In this document: piece after piece, positions 1-8,271 of the stretch
How the letters are laid out: each line of letters starts with the position of its first letter
Numbering within the stretch: the stretch's first letter is position 1
NCBI RefSeq assembly: GCF_015864945.1
Contig: NZ_JADYWF010000001.1
Coordinates: forward strand, 1,798,378 to 1,862,377
DNA from: Salinibacterium sp. NG253
Lineage (GTDB): Bacteria > Actinomycetota > Actinomycetes > Actinomycetales > Microbacteriaceae
Direction: 5' to 3'
DNA length: 64,000 bases
Notes under the pieces: generated by a model
What the model was told of the DNA's origin: nothing
The model's database searches: none
Seen by the model: only the letters and a program-made list of their open reading frames with translations
Made by a program: the position numbers and the translations under genes

Positions 1-196
1 TCTGTAGACACAAAGGCCCAAACATTCGCCGAAGCGCCGAGCAACAAGACACTCAGAAACGTCGACACTGAGAAACGTAGGCATCGAGCACTAGGCACTA
101 GGCACAGAGCCCCACAAAGGACCACTGCTACAACTAACTCAGACGCGGCGCCGGGCCAGACCGCCTACCAACCCGCTGGAGCGGCGCAAAAACGGC
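1..196. other. Intergenic region downstream of parB
   Basis: No gene is supported here. The stretch lies past the parB stop codon and contains only short imperfect direct repeats, such as CACTAGG twice near 90-110 and two copies of a GAGAAACGT-like or CAGAAACGT-like segment near 53-78. No convincing terminator with a T-tract was seen. Confidence 0.5.
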
Positions 197-1147
197 TTAA
201 GAGTTGAAGCCAGTATCGCCGAGTTCTTCGAGAATGCGGTTGAGGTCTGCGACCGTTGCGAAGTCGATTACGACTTGGCCCTTGCTCGCACCGAGCGAAA
301 CCTTCACTCGGGTGTTCAGTCGGTCGCCCAGGCGCTCTGCGATCTCATCGAGATGACCCTGCTTCTTGCCGCGTGACGGCTTTGAGCGAGGAGGCTTGGT
401 CGATAAGGAGCCTGCAGCTGCTTCAGCGGCACGAACAGAGAGCTCCTCATTGACAATTTTCTCCGCCAAACGCTCCATTCCGGCGTTGTCAGGAAGCGAT
501 AAGAGCGCTCGCGCGTGTCCTGCGGACAGGACGCCAGCTGCTACACGGCGCTGAACGCTTTCTGGAAGGCGCAAAAGACGCAAAGTATTCGTAATTTGGG
601 GCCGTGAGCGTCCAATTCGTTCACCCAGCTGTTCTTGGGTGATACCGAAGTCAGCTAAAAGCTGCTGGTACGCCGATGCTTCTTCCAAAGGGTTGAGATT
701 TGCGCGGTGCAAGTTCTCGAGCAACGCATCGCGAAGCATGTCTTCATCTGCTGTGCTCTTAATCACAGCAGGAATTGTCGCCAAGCCCAAGTGCTTGCTC
801 GCACGCAGACGACGCTCGCCCATGATCAGTTCGTATTGCGGTTGACCATCAATAGCACCAGCGAGGGGACGAACAACAATTGGCTGAAGCACGCCGATTT
901 CGCGGATCGAGATAATAAGCTCTTCGAGTTCCTCTTGACGGAACTCAGTTCGTGGCTGGCGAGAGTTGGGAACGATATCAAGGGGAGAAAGGCTGGCTAG
1001 CCGCGCGCCAGGAACCGATCGAAGCTTGTCCGGTGTTAGCTCTCCTCCAGGAAAAAACACGTCGACGGGACGTTCTTCATTCTCATCCGAGGAGGGGATA
1101 AGAGCGCCGATTCCACGACCAAGCCCCGTACGTTTTGGTGCTGCCAT
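197..1147 (-). CDS. parB: Chromosome-partitioning protein ParB
   Basis: DNA-binding CTPase that loads on parS and spreads to organise the origin region for segregation by ParA. The 316-aa protein opens with the usual actinobacterial RTGLGRGIGALIP segment. It then has the ParB N-terminal domain (about residues 50-140) with the GERRLRA box, and a central helix-turn-helix (about 150-240, EQLGERIGRSRPQITN). A basic linker precedes the C-terminal dimerisation domain. Its ATG overlaps the parA stop codon by one base, so the two genes are co-transcribed. Two parS sites at 2057-2072 and 2765-2780 are its predicted targets. Confidence 0.97.
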   Translation of the reverse strand: MAAPKRTGLGRGIGALIPSSDENEERPVDVFFPGGELTPDKLRSVPGARLASLSPLDIVPNSRQPRTEFRQEELEELIISIREIGVLQPIVVRPLAGAIDGQPQYELIMGERRLRASKHLGLATIPAVIKSTADEDMLRDALLENLHRANLNPLEEASAYQQLLADFGITQEQLGERIGRSRPQITNTLRLLRLPESVQRRVAAGVLSAGHARALLSLPDNAGMERLAEKIVNEELSVRAAEAAAGSLSTKPPRSKPSRGKKQGHLDEIAERLGDRLNTRVKVSLGASKGQVVIDFATVADLNRILEELGDTGFNS

Positions 1148-2064
1148 TATTTGCGTGCTCCTCGGTAAGCAATCTCGGCCGCTGCTTCAAGGTAGGAGAG
1201 CGATCCGGGGGAGTTCTGGTCGTAACTGATGACACTTTGCCCGTAGCTGGGAGCTTCGGAAATCCTTACTGAGCGAGGGATGACCGTGGTCAATACCTGC
1301 TTGGGGAAGTGCTGCCGCACATCGTCCACAACCTGGTTAGCCAGATTGGTACGAGAGTCGTACATTGTCATCAAGATAGTCGATACCCGGAGACGAGGGT
1401 TCAAATGACGCTCGATGAGCTTGATATTGTTCAGCAGCTGGCTCAGACCCTCGAGCGCGTAGTACTCGCATTGAATGGGGATCAGCACTTCCTGCGCGGC
1501 TACGAAAGCGTTGATTGTAAGCAGGCCCAGTGACGGCGGGCAATCAATGAATACGTAGTGGAATGGCTCGGGCGTTTCCGCCAGAAAGGCATCCAATGAA
1601 GAACGTAGGCGTTGTTCACGAGCCACGAGCGAAACGAGCTCAATCTCCGCGCCGGCGAGGTGAATCGTGGCGGGTACGCAATAAAGAGCGTTGAACTCAG
1701 GGCTCTTTTGTACGACGTCGGCCATGGGCACATCGTTGATCATGACGTCATAAACACTTGGGGTCTCCGAGCGATGCTCCACACCAACAGCGGTTGACGC
1801 GTTGCCCTGAGGATCGAGATCGATGACTAAAACCCGTGCCCCGGTACGAGCGAGCGCGGCGGCAAGGTTCACCGTCGAGGTAGTTTTTCCGACCCCCCCC
1901 TTCTGGTTCGCGACGGTAAACACGCGAGGATGTTCAGGCAAGGGGAGTGAAGCGGACGCAACAGCTTCACGTCGGCGAGTCAGATCCGCGATTTCCCGCG
2001 CAAGCGGCGTGGTTTCATCGAACGACTTGCCTTGTTCGTTGACTTCGCTTTCGGGATGTTTCAC
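1147..2064 (-). CDS. parA: Chromosome-partitioning ATPase ParA (Soj)
   Basis: Walker-type ATPase that drives origin segregation together with ParB. The deviant Walker A motif QKGGVGKTT is plain, followed by IDLDPQGN and the IDCPPSLG Walker B. An open frame extends upstream to 2202, but I place the start at GTG 2064 (MKHPESE...), giving 305 aa. The upstream residues do not look like ParA, and a GAGAGAAAG ribosome-binding-like sequence sits just before this GTG. The chosen start codon lies inside a parS palindrome, so ParB binding could feed back on parAB transcription. It follows rsmG on the same strand. Confidence 0.95.
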   Translation of the reverse strand: MKHPESEVNEQGKSFDETTPLAREIADLTRRREAVASASLPLPEHPRVFTVANQKGGVGKTTSTVNLAAALARTGARVLVIDLDPQGNASTAVGVEHRSETPSVYDVMINDVPMADVVQKSPEFNALYCVPATIHLAGAEIELVSLVAREQRLRSSLDAFLAETPEPFHYVFIDCPPSLGLLTINAFVAAQEVLIPIQCEYYALEGLSQLLNNIKLIERHLNPRLRVSTILMTMYDSRTNLANQVVDDVRQHFPKQVLTTVIPRSVRISEAPSYGQSVISYDQNSPGSLSYLEAAAEIAYRGARK

Positions 2065-2072
2065 GTGAAACT
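2057..2072. promoter_or_regulatory. parS: parS site within the parA start
   Basis: The 16-mer TGTTTCACGTGAAACT differs from the conserved bacterial parS palindrome TGTTTCACGTGAAACA only in the last base. It includes the proposed parA GTG (read on the minus strand at 2062-2064). Confidence 0.93.
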
Positions 2073-2128
2073 TTCTCTCAGGGTGGTGAAAAACGGGGAG
2101 TGTGAAGACTGCGCTGAGCGGACTCGAA

Positions 2129-2764
2129 TCAGTCCACTCTAGCCCGAAAGACCCTAGTGATCTCGGGGGTGATTCCCTCGCCAAGAACGATCGACTCGAC
2201 ATCCTTCAGCCGCGCTTTACGAATGGCTTTAGATGCAGCTTCGATCTCTTCATCGATGCGCGCACCCTTCATAAAGACCATCTCTCCGCCAGGGGCCAAA
2301 AGATGCTCGGTTGAGGGGATGAGCTTGGAGAGAGCGGTGACCGCGCGGGCCGTAATCTGAGTCAATCCTTCAGCGTACGGAGCATCCTGCGAACGAGAAC
2401 GATCGACCACAACATTCGAGAGGCCGAGGCGTTCGGACTCAGCATTGAGCCAATCGACTCGCCGCTCCATCGGTTCTATCAGCACAAATTCAACATCTGG
2501 TCGCGCAATCGCGAGAACCAATCCCGGAAGCCCTGCACCGCTACCGATGTCTCCGACAAGTCCTGGGCGAAGCAGGGGAGCGACGAGCACACAGTTAATA
2601 ATGTGTCGAGTCCATAGACGTGGCACTTCAAGCGGACCAATTAGTCCAAGTTCCTCGCCGCGGAGAGCAAGGCTCTCCGTATACGCTCGCGCGACATCGA
2701 TACGAGAGCCAAAGAGTTCAGCTGCTATCTCAGGCTCGCGCTCAAGCCCCAACTCATCCGTCAA
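2129..2764 (-). CDS. rsmG: 16S rRNA (guanine-N7)-methyltransferase RsmG
   Basis: SAM-dependent methyltransferase for G527 of 16S rRNA (GidB). The 211-aa product has the class I methyltransferase core with DIGSGAGLPGLVLA (SAM-binding loop, about residues 70-83), the ITARAV segment and the F-M-KG region typical of RsmG. The start is a TTG at 2764 directly beside a parS site. The frame stays open upstream but offers no ATG, GTG or TTG before the jag stop, so TTG is the best available start. No clear ribosome-binding site is seen. Its place between jag and parA is the usual one near bacterial origins. Confidence 0.93.
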   Translation of the reverse strand: MTDELGLEREPEIAAELFGSRIDVARAYTESLALRGEELGLIGPLEVPRLWTRHIINCVLVAPLLRPGLVGDIGSGAGLPGLVLAIARPDVEFVLIEPMERRVDWLNAESERLGLSNVVVDRSRSQDAPYAEGLTQITARAVTALSKLIPSTEHLLAPGGEMVFMKGARIDEEIEAASKAIRKARLKDVESIVLGEGITPEITRVFRARVD

Positions 2765-2780
2765 TGTTTCACGTGAAACT
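2765..2780. promoter_or_regulatory. parS: parS site between jag and rsmG
   Basis: A second copy of TGTTTCACGTGAAACT, identical to the site at 2057-2072 and one base from the parS consensus. It abuts the rsmG TTG start and overlaps the last bases of jag. Confidence 0.93.
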
Positions 2781-3309
2781 ATGAACGGGTAATGACCGTG
2801 TGACGGTCGCGACCCTCGCCGCTTGATTGCGAGACGAAACCGCGCTCCGCAACAACATCGTGAACAAGCTTGCGCTCGTACGACGACATCGCGGGGAGTG
2901 CTGCAGAATCTGCGCCGGCCTCAATGCGCTCAACGGCAGTATCTACGAGCTTCGACAACTCAGCAGCACGAGCCTCACGCGAACCGCCGATATCAAGAAT
3001 CAAACGCGAGAATGCACCTGTCTTGTTCTGAACCGCGATGCGAGTGAGTTCCTGAAGAGCCGTCACAGTCTCGGGCTTAGACAACAACCGGAGGTTCGTG
3101 TCCTCGCTCGATGTCACGGAAACGTACGAGCGTCCGGCACGAGCATCAATCTCGATGTCGCCATCAAGATCAGCGATATCCAGCAGTTCTTCGATGTAGT
3201 CGGCGGCAATATCGCCTTCTTCCTCGAGTTGCGCGGTCGTGCGGTCGTCACGATCCTCCACAGGAGCGGACTCGACTGCGGTGGTGTCAATATCAGAAAC
3301 GTTCGTCAT
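2779..3309 (-). CDS. jag: Jag (KhpB-like) RNA-binding protein
   Basis: A 176-aa single-stranded nucleic-acid-binding protein. An acidic N-terminal stretch (about 1-40) is followed by a Jag KH-type domain (about 45-105) and a C-terminal R3H domain ending in the region MSSYERKLVHDVV and the residues RDRHTVITRS. The family binds RNA and affects cell-wall and membrane-protein functions in other bacteria. Its start overlaps the yidC stop by four bases, part of the conserved rpmH-rnpA-yidD-yidC-jag-rsmG run. Confidence 0.92.
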   Translation of the reverse strand: MTNVSDIDTTAVESAPVEDRDDRTTAQLEEEGDIAADYIEELLDIADLDGDIEIDARAGRSYVSVTSSEDTNLRLLSKPETVTALQELTRIAVQNKTGAFSRLILDIGGSREARAAELSKLVDTAVERIEAGADSAALPAMSSYERKLVHDVVAERGFVSQSSGEGRDRHTVITRS

Positions 3310-4289
3310 TTCTTCTTTCCCTGCTTCTTCTTTGCGCGGTTCTTACTTACAGGTTGATCCCGCTGCACGTTCTTAGGTTCTTCAATCACAGCAGTTCCGG
3401 AGTCGGATTCGGGAGCTTCTTCGATGATTCCCTTGCGCTGATTACGTTTTGCTAAACGAGCTTCGCGAGCGAGCGCCGCTTCACTGCCAGGAGTAGGCAT
3501 GTTGCGAATCACGAGGAACTGCTGACCCATCGTCCAGAAGTTGGAAACGAGCCAGTAGAACATAACGCCCAGCGGGAAGGTGAACCCAGAGAAGGCAAAA
3601 ACGAGGGGGAGTAGGTACAACATGATCCGCTGCTGGCGGTACATGGGGCTTGCCTTCATTTCAGCCGACTGGTTCTTCGACATGATCTGAAGCTGTGTAA
3701 TGAATTGTGAACCGGTCATGAGGATGACCATGATCACTGCAGTAACGATGACCGCGGTGTTGCCGTCTGCCGTGCTGATTGCTAGGTGCAGGGGAGCGAT
3801 GTTGAAAAGTGACGAAGTTCCGAAGGATTCTGAGAGCTCAGCGTTGAGGAGGCCAACACCAGGAGCGTTTCCCTCGAGCTGTGCATTGCGCAGCACCGAA
3901 AAGAGCCCGAAGAAGATCGGCATCTGCAGAAGAAGAGGGAGGCACGAACTAAACGGGTTGGTTCCCGCGTCCTTGTACATCGCCATCGTTTCGCGAGACA
4001 TCGCCTCACGAGAAAACTGATCCTTCTTGCCTTTGTACTTGTCCTGGATCTTCTTGAGCTGTGGCGCGACTTCCATCATGCGTCGCTGACTCTTGATCTG
4101 GCGAACAAAGACCGGAATCAAAGCTGCGCGCACAACCAAGACGAGACCGACGATCGAAAGAACCCAGGTCAGGCCGGCATCCGCATCCATTCCGAAGAAT
4201 GTAAGGACTTCGTGGAAGGCCACGAGGATTGCCTCGATCACCCACTTGATCGGCCAAAGCAGACTGCCAAAGAAAGCAAAAAGATCCAT
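3306..4289 (-). CDS. yidC: Membrane protein insertase YidC
   Basis: Inserts and folds integral membrane proteins with or without SecYEG. The 327-aa product has an N-terminal membrane segment, then a hydrophobic segment (about 45-65) followed by a basic cytosolic hairpin (QIKSQRRMMEVAPQLKKIQ, about 66-84). Further membrane segments and a lysine-rich C-terminal tail (KNRAKKKQGKKK) follow. The NPFSSCLPLLLQMPIF motif is the family signature for the third membrane region. It lacks the large periplasmic domain of Gram-negative YidC, as expected for a Gram-positive organism. Confidence 0.95.
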   Translation of the reverse strand: MDLFAFFGSLLWPIKWVIEAILVAFHEVLTFFGMDADAGLTWVLSIVGLVLVVRAALIPVFVRQIKSQRRMMEVAPQLKKIQDKYKGKKDQFSREAMSRETMAMYKDAGTNPFSSCLPLLLQMPIFFGLFSVLRNAQLEGNAPGVGLLNAELSESFGTSSLFNIAPLHLAISTADGNTAVIVTAVIMVILMTGSQFITQLQIMSKNQSAEMKASPMYRQQRIMLYLLPLVFAFSGFTFPLGVMFYWLVSNFWTMGQQFLVIRNMPTPGSEAALAREARLAKRNQRKGIIEEAPESDSGTAVIEEPKNVQRDQPVSKNRAKKKQGKKK

Positions 4290-4296
4290 GAAGTAG

Positions 4297-4608
4297 TTAG
4301 CCCCTTTCGTGGCTTGCGGCTACAACAAAGCCGAACCGAGTGATCTGGTAGCGGTCGTGCCGGCGAACCGGGATGTCATCGATTCCGCCTTCGGCCCACG
4401 GGTGGCAACGAAGAAGTCGACGAGAACCAAGCCACACACCACGGACAACACCGTGTTCCTGAATTGCTTGAAGTGTGTAGTGAGAGCACGAAGGGTAATA
4501 CCGGCAGACATCACCGTAGAGAGGTGAAATCACTGCTCGATAAAACCGCAAGACAAGGACACACACGTTGCGCGGAAGGAGCATCGCAAATGTCACGACG
4601 GAACTCAT
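4297..4608 (-). CDS. yidD: Membrane protein insertion efficiency factor YidD
   Basis: Small protein (103 aa) with the YidD hallmark region RFYRAVISPLYGDVCRYYPSCSHYTLQAI, including the CRYYPSCS cysteine motif, and HPWAEGGIDDIP. It is thought to help YidC-dependent insertion. Its start overlaps rnpA by four bases and it is followed by yidC after seven bases. Confidence 0.93.
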   Translation of the reverse strand: MSSVVTFAMLLPRNVCVLVLRFYRAVISPLYGDVCRYYPSCSHYTLQAIQEHGVVRGVWLGSRRLLRCHPWAEGGIDDIPVRRHDRYQITRFGFVVAASHERG

Positions 4609-4946
4609 ACCTTCACCACGATGCGGTCGATCCCTTCTGCAATCTCAGCCTGAAGCGTAGTGCACGCAGCTTGCTCAGAACCTGCCAGCGCACGAACCAC
4701 AATGTCTACGTTCGACTGGACGTGAGGAAGAAGCTGAGCGGCAGCAGCACGAAGCCGACGCCGAACTCGATTGCGTACAACCGCATTGCCTACCGCTTTA
4801 GAAACAATGAAACCAAAGCGAACGCTCTGAGACCGCTCATTGTTCACAATGTGGACAACGCAGTGCGGTGCTGTGAAACGACGACCGCGACGCACAGCCA
4901 AGCGAAAATCGCTAGGAAGCGCCACACGGTTTGCCTTAGACAGCAC
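4605..4946 (-). CDS. rnpA: Ribonuclease P protein component
   Basis: Protein subunit of RNase P, which matures the 5' ends of tRNAs. The 113-aa basic product starts with GTG at 4946 (MLSKANRV) and carries the RNR-like signature NAVVRNRVRRRLR at about residues 51-64, the RNA-contacting helix of the family. It lies nine bases downstream of rpmH, the nearly universal gene pair. Confidence 0.95.
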   Translation of the reverse strand: MLSKANRVALPSDFRLAVRRGRRFTAPHCVVHIVNNERSQSVRFGFIVSKAVGNAVVRNRVRRRLRAAAAQLLPHVQSNVDIVVRALAGSEQAACTTLQAEIAEGIDRIVVKV

Positions 4947-4955
4947 CGGACGAGA

Positions 4956-5093
4956 TTACGCGGAGAGTTCGGTGCGTCCCTTGCGGCGACGAGCACTCAA
5001 GATCGAGCGACCGGCACGGGTACGCATACGCAGACGGAAACCGTGAACCTTCGCGCGGCGACGGTTGTTGGGCTGAAAAGTTCTCTTGCTCAT
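4956..5093 (-). CDS. rpmH: 50S ribosomal protein L34
   Basis: Encodes a 45-aa protein beginning [15 protein letters not shown] and ending in GRTELSA. This is a complete match to the L34 pattern (KRTFQPN, then HGFRLRM, then a second basic half). Divergent from dnaA across 287 bp; it heads the leftward rpmH-rnpA-yidD-yidC-jag unit. Confidence 0.97.
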   Translation of the reverse strand: MSKRTFQPNNRRRAKVHGFRLRMRTRAGRSILSARRRKGRTELSA

Positions 5094-5380
5094 AGCTATA
5101 TCTCCAAGGCCCAGCTCTAGCAGCCGGGAAGAATTGGTAGGCCCAAGGGCCAGAAGTCAACTGATTAAAACTACGGCGTTAAACGGGTGCGGTCAAACCA
5201 CACTTTCTGCAACGGCGCATTATCCACACAGAATACATCCTTATTGGTAACGACATGCTGTGGACAACTACGATGACTATCAGTGCACAACGGCCAAAAG
5301 ACCGCAGTATTTCAGCGAGAATAGCTGTACTCACCAGTGGATAAGCCTGTGAGTAAATACTGCCAAGGGATGGGAAAAGA
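5094..5380. promoter_or_regulatory. rpmH-dnaA intergenic region with DnaA boxes
   Basis: This 287-bp divergent region contains a perfect DnaA box TTATCCACA at 5220-5228. Near matches are TGTGGACAA at 5259-5267 and AGTGGATAA at 5336-5344 (one mismatch each to TGTGGATAA). It must also hold the divergent rpmH and dnaA promoters, so DnaA autoregulation of dnaA is likely. It may form the first half of a bipartite origin. Confidence 0.7.
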
Positions 5381-6796
5381 ATGTCGGAAACACCCGACCC
5401 GACTAAAGGACTGTGGCAAACAGTTCTGACACACCTCAACGGTGATGAGCGAATTACCCCTCAACTGCAGGGATTCGTGAACCTGGTTGAACCAAAAGGC
5501 GTCATGGCCGGCACTCTCTATCTCGAGGTTCCCAACGAGCTGACGCGGGGGATGCTCGAACAACGACTGCGCCAGCCGTTCATCGATGCGATCGCCGCTC
5601 TCGACGACGAACATGGAATTTCGAATTTCGCCACAGTGGTCAATCCTGAAATCCAACAGGATGCCCTTTCTCAAGACATACCGCGTACCGAGCAGCCCTA
5701 CATTGAACCAACTCCACAAAAGCCCGTCGAAACATCAACGCCTCGACGCGGCGATTCACGGCTCAATCCCAAATACAGTTTTGACAACTTCGTTATTGGT
5801 GGATCCAACCGCTTCGCTCACGCAGCAGCAGTGGCTGTCGCCGAAGCACCAGCAAAGGCCTACAACCCGCTCTTCATCTATGGCGAGTCCGGGCTTGGCA
5901 AGACTCACTTGTTGCATGCCATAGGTCACTATGCCGAGAGCCTCTACCCGGGAATCCGGGTGCGTTACGTGAGTTCCGAAGAATTCACCAATGACTTCAT
6001 CAACTCAATCGCTAATAACCGCGCGTCAGTATTTCAGTCTCGCTATCGTGAGATCGACATTTTGCTGATCGATGACATCCAGTTCCTTCAAGGTAAGGAC
6101 TCCACTCAAGAAGCGTTCTTCCACACCTTCAACACCCTTCACGATCACAACAAGCAAGTGGTCATCACCAGCGACCTGCCTCCGAAACACCTCACCGGTT
6201 TTGAAGACCGGATGCGGTCGCGATTCGAATGGGGCCTCATCACCGACGTGCAGGCGCCCGACCTTGAAACGCGAATCGCCATTCTTCGCAAGAAGGCCCA
6301 GAGCGAGAAGATGCAGGTGGGCAACGACATCCTCGAATTCATGGCATCGAAGGTCTCGTCAAACATTCGTGAGCTCGAAGGAACGTTGATTCGAGTTACC
6401 GCGTTCGCGAGCCTCAACCGTACCGAAGTCGACATGGCTCTTGTTCAGACCGTGCTGAAAGATCTCATCACTCTTGATGAAGACAACGTCATCGCGCCGG
6501 TCGACATCATCAATCACACCGCTGACTACTTCAAGCTTTCCGTCGACGACCTTTATGGCTCGTCTCGTTCGCAAGCAATTGCAACCGCGCGTCAGATCGC
6601 TATGTATCTCTGTCGTGAAATGACGAACCTCTCGTTGCCCAAGATTGGACAGCTGTTTGGAAATCGAGACCACACCACAGTGATGTACGCGAATAAGAAG
6701 ATCACTGAGCTCATGAAGGAGCGTCGCTCGATCTATAACCAGGTCACTGAGCTCACAAGTCGCATCAAACAAAACCAGCGTTTCAGCCAGAAATAG
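5381..6796 (+). CDS. dnaA: Chromosomal replication initiator DnaA
   Basis: AAA+ initiator that binds DnaA boxes and opens oriC. The 471-aa product has domain I (about 1-90), a linker, and the AAA+ core starting at NPKYSFDNFV with Walker A GESGLGKTH, Walker B LLIDDIQFL and sensor regions. The C-terminal domain IV carries the box-recognition signature GNRDHTTVMYANKKI. ATG 5381 is preceded by GGGAAAAGA. DnaA boxes flank the gene on both sides. Confidence 0.98.
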   Translation: MSETPDPTKGLWQTVLTHLNGDERITPQLQGFVNLVEPKGVMAGTLYLEVPNELTRGMLEQRLRQPFIDAIAALDDEHGISNFATVVNPEIQQDALSQDIPRTEQPYIEPTPQKPVETSTPRRGDSRLNPKYSFDNFVIGGSNRFAHAAAVAVAEAPAKAYNPLFIYGESGLGKTHLLHAIGHYAESLYPGIRVRYVSSEEFTNDFINSIANNRASVFQSRYREIDILLIDDIQFLQGKDSTQEAFFHTFNTLHDHNKQVVITSDLPPKHLTGFEDRMRSRFEWGLITDVQAPDLETRIAILRKKAQSEKMQVGNDILEFMASKVSSNIRELEGTLIRVTAFASLNRTEVDMALVQTVLKDLITLDEDNVIAPVDIINHTADYFKLSVDDLYGSSRSQAIATARQIAMYLCREMTNLSLPKIGQLFGNRDHTTVMYANKKITELMKERRSIYNQVTELTSRIKQNQRFSQK

Positions 6797-7122
6797 GTTT
6801 TCCCACTTGGGGATAACTTGGGGATAACCCTCCCAACTCGCCGGAAAGATTGTTGACCACAAGAATTTTTCTGTGGAATCAAGAATTCGTGTCATTCGAG
6901 TTTCCACGAAGAGTGCGAGTGTTCTCCACTGGCCGTCAACAACTCACACCGATGTAGTTTCCAGTAATTACATGAATTTGGAAGAGTTATTCACACAATC
7001 CACAACGGTTAAGAGTGTGACCTTTAAAGAATGAAATTTGAATCCCAAATAACCTGTAGTTCGCAAGTGGATTGGCTGTGCCAGTATTAACGGCCAGAGC
7101 TTGATCCGGTTAGGGGTAGTTC
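6797..7122. other. oriC: Probable oriC (dnaA-dnaN intergenic region)
   Basis: A 326-bp gene-free region that is visibly AT-richer than its surroundings. It contains a tandem 11-bp repeat CTTGGGGATAA at 6806-6816 and 6817-6827 (each a one-mismatch TGTGGATAA box), TTATTCACA at 6987-6995 (one mismatch), and weaker boxes such as the TGTGGAATC region near 6872-6880. In actinobacteria the origin usually lies between dnaA and dnaN. It also carries the dnaN promoter and leader. Confidence 0.75.
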
Positions 7123-8268
7123 ATGAAGTTTCAAGTCAATCGTGACGTCTTCAGCGAGGCGGTTTCGTTCGCGGTAAAACTGCTGCCGCAACGCACAACG
7201 CTGCCGATTTTGAGCGGTGTCTTGATCGAAGCTACCGATGAGGGCCTCACGCTTTCGTCTTTTGACTACGAGGTTTCCGCACGGACACAGATCCTCGCTG
7301 AGGTCGAAGAACCTGGTCGCGTGTTGGTTTCTGGCAAGCTTTTGGCTGATATTGCCAGCAGACTTCCCAATGCTCCTGTGCGTTTTAGCACCGAAGACAA
7401 CAAAATCACCGTCGCCTGTGGCACCGGCCATTTCACCTTGTCGAGCATGCCGGTTGAAGAATATCCCTCACTTCCGCAGATCTCCGACAAGGTGGGAACG
7501 CTCAAGGCTGACCTCTTCGCCGCCGCTATTTCTCAGGTCGCCGTTGCTGCATCACGCGACGACGTCACGCCCGTCATCACCGGTGTGCAGCTCGAGGTTT
7601 CTGAAAATAACATCTCGCTTGTTGCCACCGACCGCTACCGAGTAGCCGTTCGCGACATCGAATGGGATGCCGGTGCATCCGGAGTCGAAGCTGCAACCGC
7701 ATTGGTGCCAGCCAAGACTTTGGTCGAAGTTGGAAAGACTTTCGGCAACAGCGGCGAGATTTCCGTTGCGATCACGAGTTCCGACGAACGTGAACTCATT
7801 GCGTTCCAGGCGGACAAGAAAACTGTGACCTCGTTGCTCATCAAGGGAAACTTTCCACCGGTTCGCCGACTTTTTCCCGAGACTGTGGATAACTTCGCTG
7901 TCATGAATACTGGCGAGCTCATTGAAGCCGTTCGTCGAGTGTCCCTCGTGCTCGAGCGGGAAGCTGCTCTGCGCTTTACTTTCACGACCGAGGGCGTCAC
8001 TTTGGAAGCAATCGGGTCTGAACAAGCACAGGCATCCGAAACCATCGACGCGTTCCTCACGGGCGACGACACCGTGGTCTCACTCAAACCGCAGTTCTTG
8101 ATCGATGGCTTGAGTTCGGTTCATTCCGAATTTGTGCGCATTTCGTTCACTAAGACCGAAAACCCGAACAAGCCTGGCCCGGTGCTCATTACGAGCCAGT
8201 CATCGAAGGATCAGCCAGGCAGCGACAACTACAAGTACCTGTTGCAGCCCAACCTTTTGTTGAGGTAA
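7123..8268 (+). CDS. dnaN: DNA polymerase III beta subunit (sliding clamp)
   Basis: Ring-shaped processivity clamp for DNA polymerase III and a docking hub for repair proteins, including the NucS encoded at 48 kb. The 381-aa product has the three repeated clamp domains, with recognisable segments TLPILSGVLIEA, RYRVAVRDIEW and the C-terminal KPGPVLI region. It is preceded by the AGGGGT ribosome-binding sequence and the putative oriC, and followed after three bases by gnd. Confidence 0.97.
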   Translation: MKFQVNRDVFSEAVSFAVKLLPQRTTLPILSGVLIEATDEGLTLSSFDYEVSARTQILAEVEEPGRVLVSGKLLADIASRLPNAPVRFSTEDNKITVACGTGHFTLSSMPVEEYPSLPQISDKVGTLKADLFAAAISQVAVAASRDDVTPVITGVQLEVSENNISLVATDRYRVAVRDIEWDAGASGVEAATALVPAKTLVEVGKTFGNSGEISVAITSSDERELIAFQADKKTVTSLLIKGNFPPVRRLFPETVDNFAVMNTGELIEAVRRVSLVLEREAALRFTFTTEGVTLEAIGSEQAQASETIDAFLTGDDTVVSLKPQFLIDGLSSVHSEFVRISFTKTENPNKPGPVLITSQSSKDQPGSDNYKYLLQPNLLLR

Positions 8269-8271
8269 TCC

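Noticed and set aside
7884-7892. Perfect TGTGGATAA inside dnaN
   Set aside because: It lies in coding sequence (Val-Asp-Asn codons) and is not part of a box cluster; not used as an origin element.
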